Positions 27,119 through 36,200 of a stretch of 64,000 bases of DNA are shown here, piece after piece. The stretch spans positions 1 to 64,000 of the forward strand of contig NZ_JAUMTZ010000002.1 in NCBI RefSeq assembly GCF_030530945.1, in the 5' to 3' direction. Source of the DNA: Kocuria sp. (GTDB lineage Bacteria > Actinomycetota > Actinomycetes > Actinomycetales > Micrococcaceae). The notes below the pieces were generated by a model, which was given only the letters and a program-made list of their open reading frames with translations, searched no databases and had not been told where the DNA came from. A program made the position numbers and the translations under genes. How positions within the stretch are numbered: the first letter of the stretch is position 1; the number at the start of each line of letters is the position of its first letter.

Positions 27119-28285
27119 CTACTCGACCACCTTTTCCGTGACGGTGGACAGCGGCTCGGACAGGGCGTTCACGGCGTCGGAGAGCTTCTTGACGTCGTCC
27201 TTGCTGAGCTTGTCGTAGGTGACGAAGCCGTCACCGGACCTGTGCGTGTCGAGCAGCTTCTGCAGCTCCCCGAACCGGGTCTTGAGGGTGGAGTTCAGCT
27301 CGGCGTCGCGCTTCTCGAGCAGCGGGGAGAGGTCCTCGTACGCGATGCGGGCGCCGTCCACGTTGGCCTGGAAGTCCCACAGGTCCGTGTGGGACCAGGT
27401 CTCCTCCTCGCCGGTGACCTTGCCGGTCGCCACCTCGTCGAGCAGCTCCTTGGCACCGTTGGAGAGCTGGTCGGCGGTGAAGGTGATGTCGCGGGTGCGG
27501 TCGTGGAGGGTCTGGGTGTCCGTGACGAGCTGGTCCGCCAGGGCGTCCCGGTCCTTCTGCGCCAGGGCGGTGTAGCCGGTGGCGGGGGGCCACAGGTCCT
27601 TCTCGATGCGGTGCCAGCCGGTCCACTTCTGGCCCTTCTCGAGGTCCGCCTCGCGCAGGTCCAGCTTGGGGTCCAGGTCCCCGAAGGACTCGGCCACGGG
27701 CTCGATGCGCTCCCAGTGCATGCGCACGGGTGCGTAGAGCTCGCGGGCCTTCTCATCGTCACCGCTGCGGTACGCCTCGGCGAACTCCTTGGTGCCGCTG
27801 AGCAGCTGCTCGGCCTGGTCTTTGACGTAGGACGCGTACTGGGTGGTGGCCTGGTTCTTCAGGTCGCCGTCCTGGGCGTCGGCCTGGGTGCCGCCCTCCC
27901 CCTTGGTCACGGTGAAGTCCCCGCGGATGCCGTCCCCCACCATGCCGGGCTTGCACGCGGTGAAGTACTTGCCCTCCGGTGCGGTGACCGTGAGCTGCCG
28001 GTTCAGGCCCGGGGCGATGTTCTCCACCTCGCCCACGATCCGCAGCCCGTCCTCGCCGAGGAGGTAGAACTCGGTGACCTTGGAGCCGTCGTTCTTGACG
28101 TCGAAGCGCAGGGTGCCGGACGGCGCCTCCGTGGTCGAGACCTCGCACTTGTCGTCGGTGCTGGTCACGGAGATCGTGCCGTCGTCCTTGCCGCCGGACT
28201 GGTCGTTGGGCTGGCACGCGGAGAGGGTGAAGAGCAGGCCCGTGGCTGTCACCAGGGCGGGCAGGGTCGTGGCTGTACGGGGCAT
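27119..28285 (-). CDS. efeO: Iron uptake lipoprotein EfeO (cupredoxin plus M75 domain)
   Basis: EfeO is the extracytoplasmic iron-binding component. It has 388 residues with a lipoprotein signal ending in the lipobox LSAC (Cys about 24). A cupredoxin-like domain follows (about 40-130, TISVTSTDDKCEVST to GKYFTACKPGM). The C-terminal M75-type helical domain has YAPVRMHWERIEPVAESFGDLDPKLDLREAD, which contains the HxxE metal motif, and WTGWHRIEKDLW. It lies between efeU and efeB. The full-length form with cupredoxin is typical of EfeUOB. Confidence 0.95.
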   Translation of the reverse strand: MPRTATTLPALVTATGLLFTLSACQPNDQSGGKDDGTISVTSTDDKCEVSTTEAPSGTLRFDVKNDGSKVTEFYLLGEDGLRIVGEVENIAPGLNRQLTVTAPEGKYFTACKPGMVGDGIRGDFTVTKGEGGTQADAQDGDLKNQATTQYASYVKDQAEQLLSGTKEFAEAYRSGDDEKARELYAPVRMHWERIEPVAESFGDLDPKLDLREADLEKGQKWTGWHRIEKDLWPPATGYTALAQKDRDALADQLVTDTQTLHDRTRDITFTADQLSNGAKELLDEVATGKVTGEEETWSHTDLWDFQANVDGARIAYEDLSPLLEKRDAELNSTLKTRFGELQKLLDTHRSGDGFVTYDKLSKDDVKKLSDAVNALSEPLSTVTEKVVE

Positions 28286-28361
28286 CGTGGTCCTCGGTCT
28301 CGGCCGTCGACGGCGACGGCGGTGGGTCGGGTCGGTGGATCGGGTCGGGTGGCGGGGTGGT

Positions 28362-29225
28362 TCAGGCGGCGGTGGTCACCGGGGTGCCCGCCCGGGCGGG
28401 GGTCTTCCGGGATCCCCCGGCGCGCGAGCGCAGCACGAACAGCGGCATGACCACCAGCACGTAGAGCCACCACACGGTGAACTCGAGCCAGGTGGTGGCC
28501 GGGGAGAAGTTGAAGACGCCCTTGAGCAGCACCCCGTACCAGCTGGTGGGCGGGATGGCGGCGGAGACGTCGAACGCGAGGGAGTTCAGTCCGGGCAGCA
28601 CCCCGGCCTCCTGCAGGTCGTGGAAGCCGTAGGCCAGGACACCGGCGGCGACGACCACCAGGAAGCCCCCGGTCCAGCGGAAGAAGGTGGAGAGGTTCAG
28701 GCGCAGCAGCCCGCGGGTGATGGCCCACGCGATGCCCACGGCCACGAGGATCCCGAGCACCGCGGCCAGGGTGGGACCCAGCATTCCACCCGCTCCACCG
28801 TTGGCGCGGGTGGCGGCCCACAGGAACAGGGCGGTCTCCAGGCCCTCCCGGCCCACGCTCAGCGCGCCGAGGGCCACGATGCCGATCGCGGAGCCCTCCA
28901 CGGCCACGGCCGCGCGGGACTCGAGCTCGTGCTTCATGTTCCGGGAGGCGGCGGCCATCCAGAAGATCATCCAGGTCACGAAGCCCACCGCGATGATCGA
29001 CAGCGACCCGCCGATCGTTTCCTGCGCCTCGAAGGTGAGGGTGGAGGGGCCGAAGGTCAGGACCGCCCCGAAGGCCAGGGCCACCACGATCGCCGCGGTG
29101 ACGCCCAGCCACAGCGGGCGCAGGGCGCGGTGGTGGCCCACCCGCTTGAGGTAGCCCACCAGGATGGCGACGATCAGCGCGGCTTCGAGCCCCTCGCGCA
29201 GGCCGATCAGAAATGTTTGGAACAT
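28362..29225 (-). CDS. efeU: Iron permease EfeU (FTR1 family)
   Basis: EfeU is the membrane permease, related to yeast Ftr1. It has 287 residues, about seven hydrophobic helices and the two REGLE iron motifs at residues 10-14 (GLREGLEAALI) and 126-130 (GREGLETALF). The ATG at 29225 is chosen because the first helix with REGLE starts there; the longer frame upstream reads through the iron box. A DtxR/IdeR-type operator overlaps the promoter region 21 bp upstream. It is the first gene of efeUOB. Confidence 0.96.
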   Translation of the reverse strand: MFQTFLIGLREGLEAALIVAILVGYLKRVGHHRALRPLWLGVTAAIVVALAFGAVLTFGPSTLTFEAQETIGGSLSIIAVGFVTWMIFWMAAASRNMKHELESRAAVAVEGSAIGIVALGALSVGREGLETALFLWAATRANGGAGGMLGPTLAAVLGILVAVGIAWAITRGLLRLNLSTFFRWTGGFLVVVAAGVLAYGFHDLQEAGVLPGLNSLAFDVSAAIPPTSWYGVLLKGVFNFSPATTWLEFTVWWLYVLVVMPLFVLRSRAGGSRKTPARAGTPVTTAA

Positions 29226-29245
29226 GGCATCGTCTCCGAATCCCC

Positions 29246-29264
29246 TGAGGTTAGGCACGCCTAA
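29246..29264 (-). promoter_or_regulatory. DtxR/IdeR-type iron box upstream of efeU
   Basis: TGAGGTTAGGCACGCCTAA matches the 19-bp consensus TTAGGTTAGGCTAACCTAA at 15 positions, including the palindromic arms TTAGG and CCTAA. Iron repression of efeUOB is expected. Confidence 0.85.
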
Positions 29265-29335
29265 GTCATGCGGGGTCAAAGTAGCACGTGTCACCCGCCG
29301 CGGAGGGCTCGCGCGGGTGTGTGTCGTGGTGCGTG

Positions 29336-29833
29336 TCAGGCGGGCTGCGCGACGGCCGCGAAGACCGCCCCCGTGACCTTCGCGAGGTCCTGCGGGGCGA
29401 GGCCCACGTCGAAGCCGCGGCGACCCCCGGAGACGTAGATCCGCTCAAGGCCCCGGGCACCTGCGTCCACGACCGTGGGCAGGTGGGTGCGCTGGCCGAG
29501 GGGGCTGACTCCCCCGAGCACGTAGCCGGTCAGGCGCTGCACGTCCGCGGGGTCCGCGAGGCGCGCCTTCTTCGCACCCAGTGCGGCCGCGGCGGCCTTG
29601 AGGTCCGCCCGCGCCGCCACCGGCACCACGCACACCCCGAACCCACCGTGCTCCAGCGCCACCACGAGGGTCTTGAACACGCTCTGCGGATCCAGCCCCA
29701 GTGCCTCGGCGGCCTCCGTGCCGTAGGACTGCACACGGGGGTCGTGCTCGTAGGGCAGTTCCTCGAACGCGACGCCCGCCGCCGTCAGTGCCTGGGTGGC
29801 CGGCGTGGCCGAACTCTTCTTCCTGGCCGCCAT
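29336..29833 (-). CDS. YbaK/EbsC-family aminoacyl-tRNA deacylase
   Basis: A 165-residue protein of the YbaK/EbsC fold, which hydrolyses Cys-tRNA(Pro) in characterised members. Diagnostic segments are VAFEELPYEHDP, GLDPQSVFKTLVVALEHG with the conserved lysine, and LTGYVLGGVSPLGQRTHLPTVVDAGA. Near-normal length, starting at ATG 29833 (MAARKKSSATPATQAL). No co-transcribed partner is evident; it is divergent from the thioesterase and downstream of nothing on its strand before efeU. Confidence 0.9.
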   Translation of the reverse strand: MAARKKSSATPATQALTAAGVAFEELPYEHDPRVQSYGTEAAEALGLDPQSVFKTLVVALEHGGFGVCVVPVAARADLKAAAAALGAKKARLADPADVQRLTGYVLGGVSPLGQRTHLPTVVDAGARGLERIYVSGGRRGFDVGLAPQDLAKVTGAVFAAVAQPA

Positions 29834-30202
29834 CTCTCGTCCTTTCCGTCTCGTCCGTCCGCCGGGTGGGGACGCACCGGGCGGTCACCGACCCCCGCGG
29901 GCGGACCCCCGAGTACTGTGGACACGAGCCCGCCGCGCGGACGGTGCGTGTCCCGGTCCTCCGAGCCTACGACCCTCCCGCCGCACGGACGAGCACCCCC
30001 CGCACCACCGCTCTCGGCACCACCGGCCCCCGCGCCACGTCCACCCCGCCACCGTTCTTCCCCGCCCGTGCTGCTCCGTCACCCGTCCCCCACGACGGCG
30101 CCCCCGCACGGCGGTCACGCGAGGCGGGGCTGTGAGGTGGGACCACCGCGTGACGCCCCCGGCGGCCCGCACCCCGTCCCAGGATCCAGGAGGCCCGGCA
30201 CG
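29834..30202. other. Intergenic region between the YbaK-like and thioesterase genes
   Basis: A 369-bp divergent spacer. GAGTACTGTGG near 29910 could hold a -10 (TACTGT) for the plus strand. The remainder is C-rich and low in complexity with no recognisable gene. AGGAGG at 30188-30193 is the thioesterase ribosome site. Confidence 0.4.
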
Positions 30203-30991
30203 TTGGCCACGACCCCACCCCCCGGCACCACCTCTCTGCCCGCGGCACCACCTCCCGCCACGGCCCTGGCGCGCTGGTCCACCGCAGGCTCCCCGCGCCG
30301 CCGCCTCGTGCTCTTCCCCCACGCCGGCGCCGGAGCCCTGGCCGGACGGGCGCTGCAGGAGACCGGCACCGAGGTGCTCGTCCACCGCCGCCCTGCCCGG
30401 GAGTCCCGGATGGTCGAGGACTCACCCGCTGACGTCCCCGGCCTCGCCCGAGAGGCCCTGGCCGTGCTGCTGCCGGTGCTGGACGCGGACGAGCTCCCCA
30501 CGGCCGTCCTGGGGCACTCCTTCGGGGCGCTGCTCGCCGCGGAGGTCGCCGCCGCGCTGGAGCGCGAGCGTCCCGGCAGGCTGTGCCGGGTGGCGCTGTC
30601 CGCGAAGGCCGCGCCGCCCGCCCCGGACCCCCACCTCGCCCGCGCGCTCGCGGACGACGACGCCCTGGCCGCCTGGGTGCTCGGGCTCGGCGGCACCCCC
30701 GAGGAGCTGCTCGCGGACCCGGAGCTGCGGCAGCTCGTGCTGAGCCCGCTGCGCCTGGACCTGACCGCGTCCCTGGCCCACACGGATCCCGCGCCCCGGC
30801 TGCGCACCCCCCTGCTGCTCGTGAGCGCGGACGGGGACCCCACGGCGTCGGCGGAGGACATGACCGGGTGGGCGCGCGAGGCGGAGACGCCCGTGCAGAC
30901 GCTGACGGTGCCCGGGGGCCACCACGCCCTGTTCGAGCACGCGGACGCCGTGCTGCGGGCCCTGTGGGGCGCGGACGGGCAGCCGCGATGA
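30203..30991 (+). CDS. Type II thioesterase
   Basis: A 262-residue alpha/beta hydrolase of the GrsT/TEII family that clears misprimed acyl groups from carrier proteins. Seen: RRLVLFPHAGAG at the N-terminus, the nucleophile elbow VLGHSFGALLAAEVA (GxSxG), LLLVSADGDPTASAEDM with the acid, and the histidine in VPGGHHALFEH. The start is taken as TTG 30203 because AGGAGG lies 9 bases upstream and the homologous region begins soon after. Its TGA overlaps the next ATG, so it is coupled to the PPTase. Both face the NRPS gene. Confidence 0.85.
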   Translation: MATTPPPGTTSLPAAPPPATALARWSTAGSPRRRLVLFPHAGAGALAGRALQETGTEVLVHRRPARESRMVEDSPADVPGLAREALAVLLPVLDADELPTAVLGHSFGALLAAEVAAALERERPGRLCRVALSAKAAPPAPDPHLARALADDDALAAWVLGLGGTPEELLADPELRQLVLSPLRLDLTASLAHTDPAPRLRTPLLLVSADGDPTASAEDMTGWAREAETPVQTLTVPGGHHALFEHADAVLRALWGADGQPR

Positions 30992-31764
30992 GCGCCGGGA
31001 CCACCGCGGTGCGCCAGCCCGTGTGGGCGCAGCACCGGCGCCGCGTGCCCGGAGCCCCGGCGGACCTGACCCTGCACGTGCTGCCCCTCGCCGAGCTCTC
31101 GCCGTGGGCGTTCTCCGCCGCGGACTGCCTCGGGGAGGCGGAGCAGGAGAGGCTCCGGCGCGTGCAGGAGACCCGGGCGCGGGAGCTGTTCCTGGTCTCC
31201 CGGGTGGCCCTGCGCCACGTCCTCGCACACCGGCTGGGCTGCCGGGCGCACGAGGTGCCGCTCGTGCACGACCCCGTGACCGGGGCCCCGCGCGAGATCC
31301 ACGGACGCGCCGGTGCCGTGACGGGTGCCCCGGACGCAGGACCCGAGCTCGCGGCGTCCGCCCCGTTCGGGGTGCAACCAGTGCACTTCTCCCTCTCCCG
31401 CACCCGTGGCGTGGTGGCCGTGCTCACGGCCCAGCGTGCGGTGGGTGTGGACGTGGAGCGGCTGCAGAGCCCCGTGGAGGCGGACGTGCTGCTGGACGTG
31501 CTGCACCCCGCGGACCGGCAGCGGATCGCCCGGCTGCGCGGGCGGCGTCGCGCGGCGGAGGTGACCCGCACCTGGGTGCGGGTGGAGGCGCTCGTGAAGG
31601 CCTGGCAGACGGGGCTCGCCCGGGACCCGGCGGGAATCCACATCGGAGCGTCCGCGCGCGCCGGCTACGGGCACGGGTGGCACGTGAGCGACGTGCGCAC
31701 CGCCACCCGGGAGAACGCCCGCCTGGCCGTGGCATGGCAGACGGACCCCGGCCCGGTGGGCTGA
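30988..31764 (+). CDS. Sfp-type 4'-phosphopantetheinyl transferase
   Basis: This enzyme loads the phosphopantetheine arm onto carrier-protein serines. The 258-residue protein has PVHFSLSRTRGVVAVLTAQRAVGVDVERL, with the Mg-binding GVDVE motif, and TRTWVRVEALVKAWQTGL, the usual W-x-x-K/R-E-A-x-x-K site (here R-V-E-A). It is coupled to the thioesterase by an ATGA overlap. The nearby Pls-type NRPS has a carrier domain that would need this modification, so it is the likely client. Confidence 0.9.
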   Translation: MSAGTTAVRQPVWAQHRRRVPGAPADLTLHVLPLAELSPWAFSAADCLGEAEQERLRRVQETRARELFLVSRVALRHVLAHRLGCRAHEVPLVHDPVTGAPREIHGRAGAVTGAPDAGPELAASAPFGVQPVHFSLSRTRGVVAVLTAQRAVGVDVERLQSPVEADVLLDVLHPADRQRIARLRGRRRAAEVTRTWVRVEALVKAWQTGLARDPAGIHIGASARAGYGHGWHVSDVRTATRENARLAVAWQTDPGPVG

Positions 31765-31845
31765 GGTCCGTCCGCGGTCACGCCGTCCGTGACCGTCTCG
31801 TCTCCCGCGGCGCCCCGGGACGGCATCCCGGGACGCGGCGGGCGA

Positions 31846-33279
31846 CTACTCGGGGCTCGTCCCCGTCCGCCGACGCCGCGCGGGCGTCTTCTCGGGCCTG
31901 ACCACGGCCGCTGCCGCACCCTTGGAGACCCGGGTGACCAGCCGCTCGAGCGGACCGGTGCCCACCGCCTGCTGCCACGCCACCGCGAACAGTGCCGCGA
32001 CCACGAGCTGGACGAAGAACCAGAACCACGGGGTGGTGTCCGTCCACACGAGGCCCAGGAACACCAGGTGGGAGACGTACAGGGTCAGCGTCATGGAGCC
32101 CATGGCACCCAGCCAGGTGAGCCACTTGCCGATCACACGGCTCAGCAGCAGGAACGCGCCGAGCGCCACCATGGCCAGCCCTGCGCTCTCGAACAGGGCG
32201 AAGGGGGTGTTGGTGTGCGGCCCGGAGAGCAGCAGCCACAGGTTGGTGGTGTCCGGCATCTGGGGGTCCGGGCCGTAGACCTGGATGTTCCAGACGTCGT
32301 CCGAGGTCATCCACGGGGTCGCGTCGATCAGACGGTCCTCGAGGTCGAAGCGCATGAGCATCAGCATGGACACCCCGCGGGCCACCGCGGCGGTCACGGC
32401 GCCCACGATCACGAGCAGCACCTGCACCCGGTCGCGGGACAGCGGGAGCCTACCGAGCGCCATGCCCAGGCAGATGAACGTCATCCACGTCAGGGCCGGG
32501 TAGGTGCCGGTGAGGAACAGCTGCGCGAGGACCGTGACCGGGCTGGTGAGCAGCTCCGCGTAGCTGGGGTTGCTGTAGACGTGGGCCGGCAGCACCGACA
32601 GGGACCACTGCATGAGGAACGGCATGATCACGCCGAAGGCCACGGCGGACGCCAGCAGCCACCGCACGCCCAGGAGCGTGAAGGGGATGGCCAGGAGGAA
32701 CATCAGGCCGTAGTAGATCAGGATGTCGTCCACCGGCAGGGCGATCAGGTTGACGGTGAGCCCGATCAGGAACAGCACGAGCGCGCGCACCAGGATCGAG
32801 ACCCGTGCGCGGGTGCCGTCGCGGCCGCGGCGGGGGTTGCGCCCGCCCGTCATGAACGCGAGGCTCACGCCGGCCAGGGTGGCGAACAGCGCCGCGGAGT
32901 GCCCCGCGAACAGCCGCCACTCCAGGGACGGGTTGCCATCGGCGTCGGCCACGGCCGGCAGCACGTGCACGGCCACCATGCCCACCAGGGCGAAGCCGCG
33001 GGCCACGTCCACGCCCATGATCCGGCGCTTGGTGCGCCGCCCGTCCGCGCTCGTCACGTTGCGGGTCGCCGCACCCTGCCGGGGCGCGGAGGTGGAGCGG
33101 GGCGGTGCGGTGACCACGGGCGTCGCCGCCGTCCACAGCTCGCTCTCGGCGGCGGTGCGGCCCTCGTCGCCGCGGTCCCCGAGCCACACCTCGCGCGGTG
33201 GCCGCCGGCCCGGCACGGGCCGCTGCCCCACCGGGAGGTCGCCCTCCACGACGTCCTCGTTGAGACTCTGCTGGGTCAT
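31846..33279 (-). CDS. DUF1624/DUF418-type membrane acyltransferase
   Basis: A 477-residue integral membrane protein with a cytosolic N-terminal tail of about 85 residues and roughly ten helices. RRIMGVDVARGFALVGMVAVHVLPA followed by LFAGHSAALFATLAGVSLAFMTGGR is the signature of the heparan-alpha-glucosaminide N-acetyltransferase-like (DUF1624) and DUF418 group, which transfer acyl groups across membranes. Its ATG overlaps the NRPS stop (ATGA), so the two are co-translated. It may acylate or help export the NRPS product (inference). The C-terminus is very basic. Confidence 0.8.
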   Translation of the reverse strand: MTQQSLNEDVVEGDLPVGQRPVPGRRPPREVWLGDRGDEGRTAAESELWTAATPVVTAPPRSTSAPRQGAATRNVTSADGRRTKRRIMGVDVARGFALVGMVAVHVLPAVADADGNPSLEWRLFAGHSAALFATLAGVSLAFMTGGRNPRRGRDGTRARVSILVRALVLFLIGLTVNLIALPVDDILIYYGLMFLLAIPFTLLGVRWLLASAVAFGVIMPFLMQWSLSVLPAHVYSNPSYAELLTSPVTVLAQLFLTGTYPALTWMTFICLGMALGRLPLSRDRVQVLLVIVGAVTAAVARGVSMLMLMRFDLEDRLIDATPWMTSDDVWNIQVYGPDPQMPDTTNLWLLLSGPHTNTPFALFESAGLAMVALGAFLLLSRVIGKWLTWLGAMGSMTLTLYVSHLVFLGLVWTDTTPWFWFFVQLVVAALFAVAWQQAVGTGPLERLVTRVSKGAAAAVVRPEKTPARRRRTGTSPE

Positions 33280-36200
33280 TCGGTGACTCCCTCGTGCTGG
33301 GGGGCGCGTGCCCCGGTGGGCAGTGCCACCGTGGGTGCAGCCGCCGCGGTGGACCCGCCGTGGTGGGCGGGGGCTGCAGGGGCCGACGCCGCGGCGAGGG
33401 CTCCCTGCTCGGTGGCCGGGGCCGCGGTGGGCAGCACCTGGGCGCTGACCACCTGGTCCCCCGGCTCCAGGTGGCGGACGGGGTTGCCGCCCCAGTTGCC
33501 GTCCGAGGGGATGGTCTCCTGGCGCATCACCAGGGACCCCGGTGCCACGGTGGTGCGCTCCTCGATGGTGGCGCCCGGCAGCACGAAGCTGTTGGGGCCC
33601 AGGGTGGAGCCGCGCTGCATGGTCACGGGCTCCATGCGCATGATGCGGTCGTGGAACAGGTGGGTCTGCAGCACGGTCCCGCGGTTCACGGAGACGTTGT
33701 CCTCCAGGCGCACCAGGTCGAACTCGGGCAGCCACCAGCTCTCGCACCACACGCTGCGCCCGATGTGGGCGCCCATGAGGCGGGCCCAGGTGTTGAACAT
33801 GGGCGAGCCCACGCTCAGCCGGACCATGGAGGGCACGGCCAGGGACTCGGCGAAGACGTCCATGAGCTCGTTGCGCCACACGAAGGAGCTGAACAGCGGC
33901 CGCTCACCGGCACGGAACCGGCCCACGAGCGCCCACTTGACCAGCACCGGCACCAGGCACGCCACGGTGCTCGCCGCGGTGAGCACCACACCGGACCAGG
34001 CGAACGCGGCAACCACGCCGCTCCACCCCATGCCGTGGGCCATGTAGATGTCCGTGAGCACGTACACGATGATCAGGTCCAGCCACGCCGAGACCATGGC
34101 CGGCAGGAACCGGAAGAGCTCCACGAACGCGCGCGCGGCCCGCAGGCGCCGCTGGGGCTGGAACGTGGACTCGGCGTCCGTCTCGGTCTTCGCGCGGGCG
34201 ATCGGCTCCGCGGTGCGGCCCAGCCAGGACGAACCGGCCGGGGCGTGGTGCGGAGCGGAGCTGAGCACGGCCACGAGGGCGTCGGCGGGCAGGTCCCGGT
34301 CCGGGCCCACGATGCCGGAGTTGCCCACGAAGGTGCGCTCGCCGATCACGGAGGTCCCCACGTGCAGCCAGCCGAAGCCGGCGCGGTGGGAGGTGACCAG
34401 CGCGTGGTCGGCCAGGAACGAGCCGTCCTTCAGGGTGGTCAGGTGCGGGATGGTCTCCGCGGTGGAGATCTCCACGTTGCGCCCCACCTTCGCGCCCAGC
34501 AGGCGCATGAACCACGGGGTGATGCACGAGGCGTAGATGGGGTAGGTGGAGATCAGGGTGCGCTGCATCAGCGTCTCCGTGAGCCACGTGGCCCACCCCA
34601 CCGGTCCGTTCTGCGGGAAGTAGCCGGGCACGATCAGCCCGGAGACGAGCCGCACGACCGCGACCACCAGCAGCAGCCACACGACCGCCGTGACCACGGT
34701 GAACACGGGAACCCACACCGCCACGATGGGGAACACGATCTCGTACTCCTGGATGTGGATCACCCGGGTCAGCACGAGCAGCGCACCGGGGATCAGGGCC
34801 AGGAAGGGCAGCAGCCCCACCAGCAGCGCCCCGGCGGAGAAGGCGAGGTGGGAGGTGGCGCGGCCCCAGGTCCGCACGCCGCCCACTGCCTCCGGGGACT
34901 CCTCGGGCCAGGTGAGGCCCGCGGTGCCGCGGTGGCGCAGCGGGGACCCGCCCCACAGCTCCCCGTCCGGGATGCTGCGGCTGACGTGGGAGCCGGGCAG
35001 CACCTCGGCGCCGATGCCCACGCGCATGCCGGGGTCCACCAGGGTGCGGGTGCCCACGCGGGCGTGGTCCCCGATCTCGATGGCACCCACGTGGAAGACG
35101 TCCCCGTCCAGCCAGTATCCGGAGAGGTCCGCCTCGAACTCCACGGTGGCGTGGTCCCCCACGCTCACCAGGCCGGTGACGGGCGGGGTGTTGTAGACGT
35201 GGGCGTCCTTGCCGATCCTGTTGCCGAACAACCGGTGCAGCCCGCGGGCCATGGGGGTGCCGGTCAGCACGTCGTACTTGTTGTAGACCACCACGCGCTC
35301 GGCGGCCCACACCCGCAGGTGGTTCCAGCTGCCGCGCGGGTAGTGCCCCGGTCTCAGACCGGCGGTGAGCAGCCGCACCGTGGCGGCGCCGATGAGCACC
35401 CGCCCGGGCAGGGAGAACATCACGAGCCACCCGAGCACCAGGGGCAGCAGAGGCGGCACGGGGACCCACCCGGCGTCGGCGACGACCGCGAGGATCCACA
35501 CCACGATCACCGCACCCAGGACGTAGCGGAAGCCGTTGACCACGTTCAGTGCCAGCAGGAAAAGCCCCTGCAGCCAGCCGGTGGAGGCGGGCATGGGCTC
35601 GGGGTCGCGCTTGACGTCGTGGGACTCCCCGAGGGTGGCCAGGTAGCCGGCCATGCCCTCCAGGGTGGGGTGCGCGTAGATCTTGGCGATCTCGGTGTCC
35701 GGGTGGGTCTGGCGCAGGGCCGAGACCAGCCGGGCCAGCGCCACGGAGCTGCCGCCCATCTCGAAGAAGTCGCTGTCCGCGGCGAACGGCAGCGGGCCGA
35801 GCTGGTCCGCCCACAGCTCCGCGAGCCAGGCGAGGTCACCCTCCAGGGGCGCGGAGCCGTCGTCGTTGGTGTTCGGCAGCGGCCAGGGAAGGGCCTTGCG
35901 GTCCACCTTGCCGGAGGTCTTCATGGGCAGCTCGTCCATGAGGCACAGGGCGGGGACCATCTGCCCCGGAAGCCGCTCCACGAGCCAGCGGCGGGCGTCG
36001 GAGAGGTCCACGGAGCCCTCCGACTCGGGCACCAGGTAGCCGGCGATCACGCTGCCGCCGCCCGGGGTGGAGTGCACCGCGCAGGCGCCGAGCCGCACGC
36101 CCGGGACCTCGGTCATCTGGTTGTCGATCTCACCGAGCTCGATGCGGCGGCCGGAGACCTTGACCTGGTCGTCGGCGCGCCCGGCGAAGACGATGCCCTC

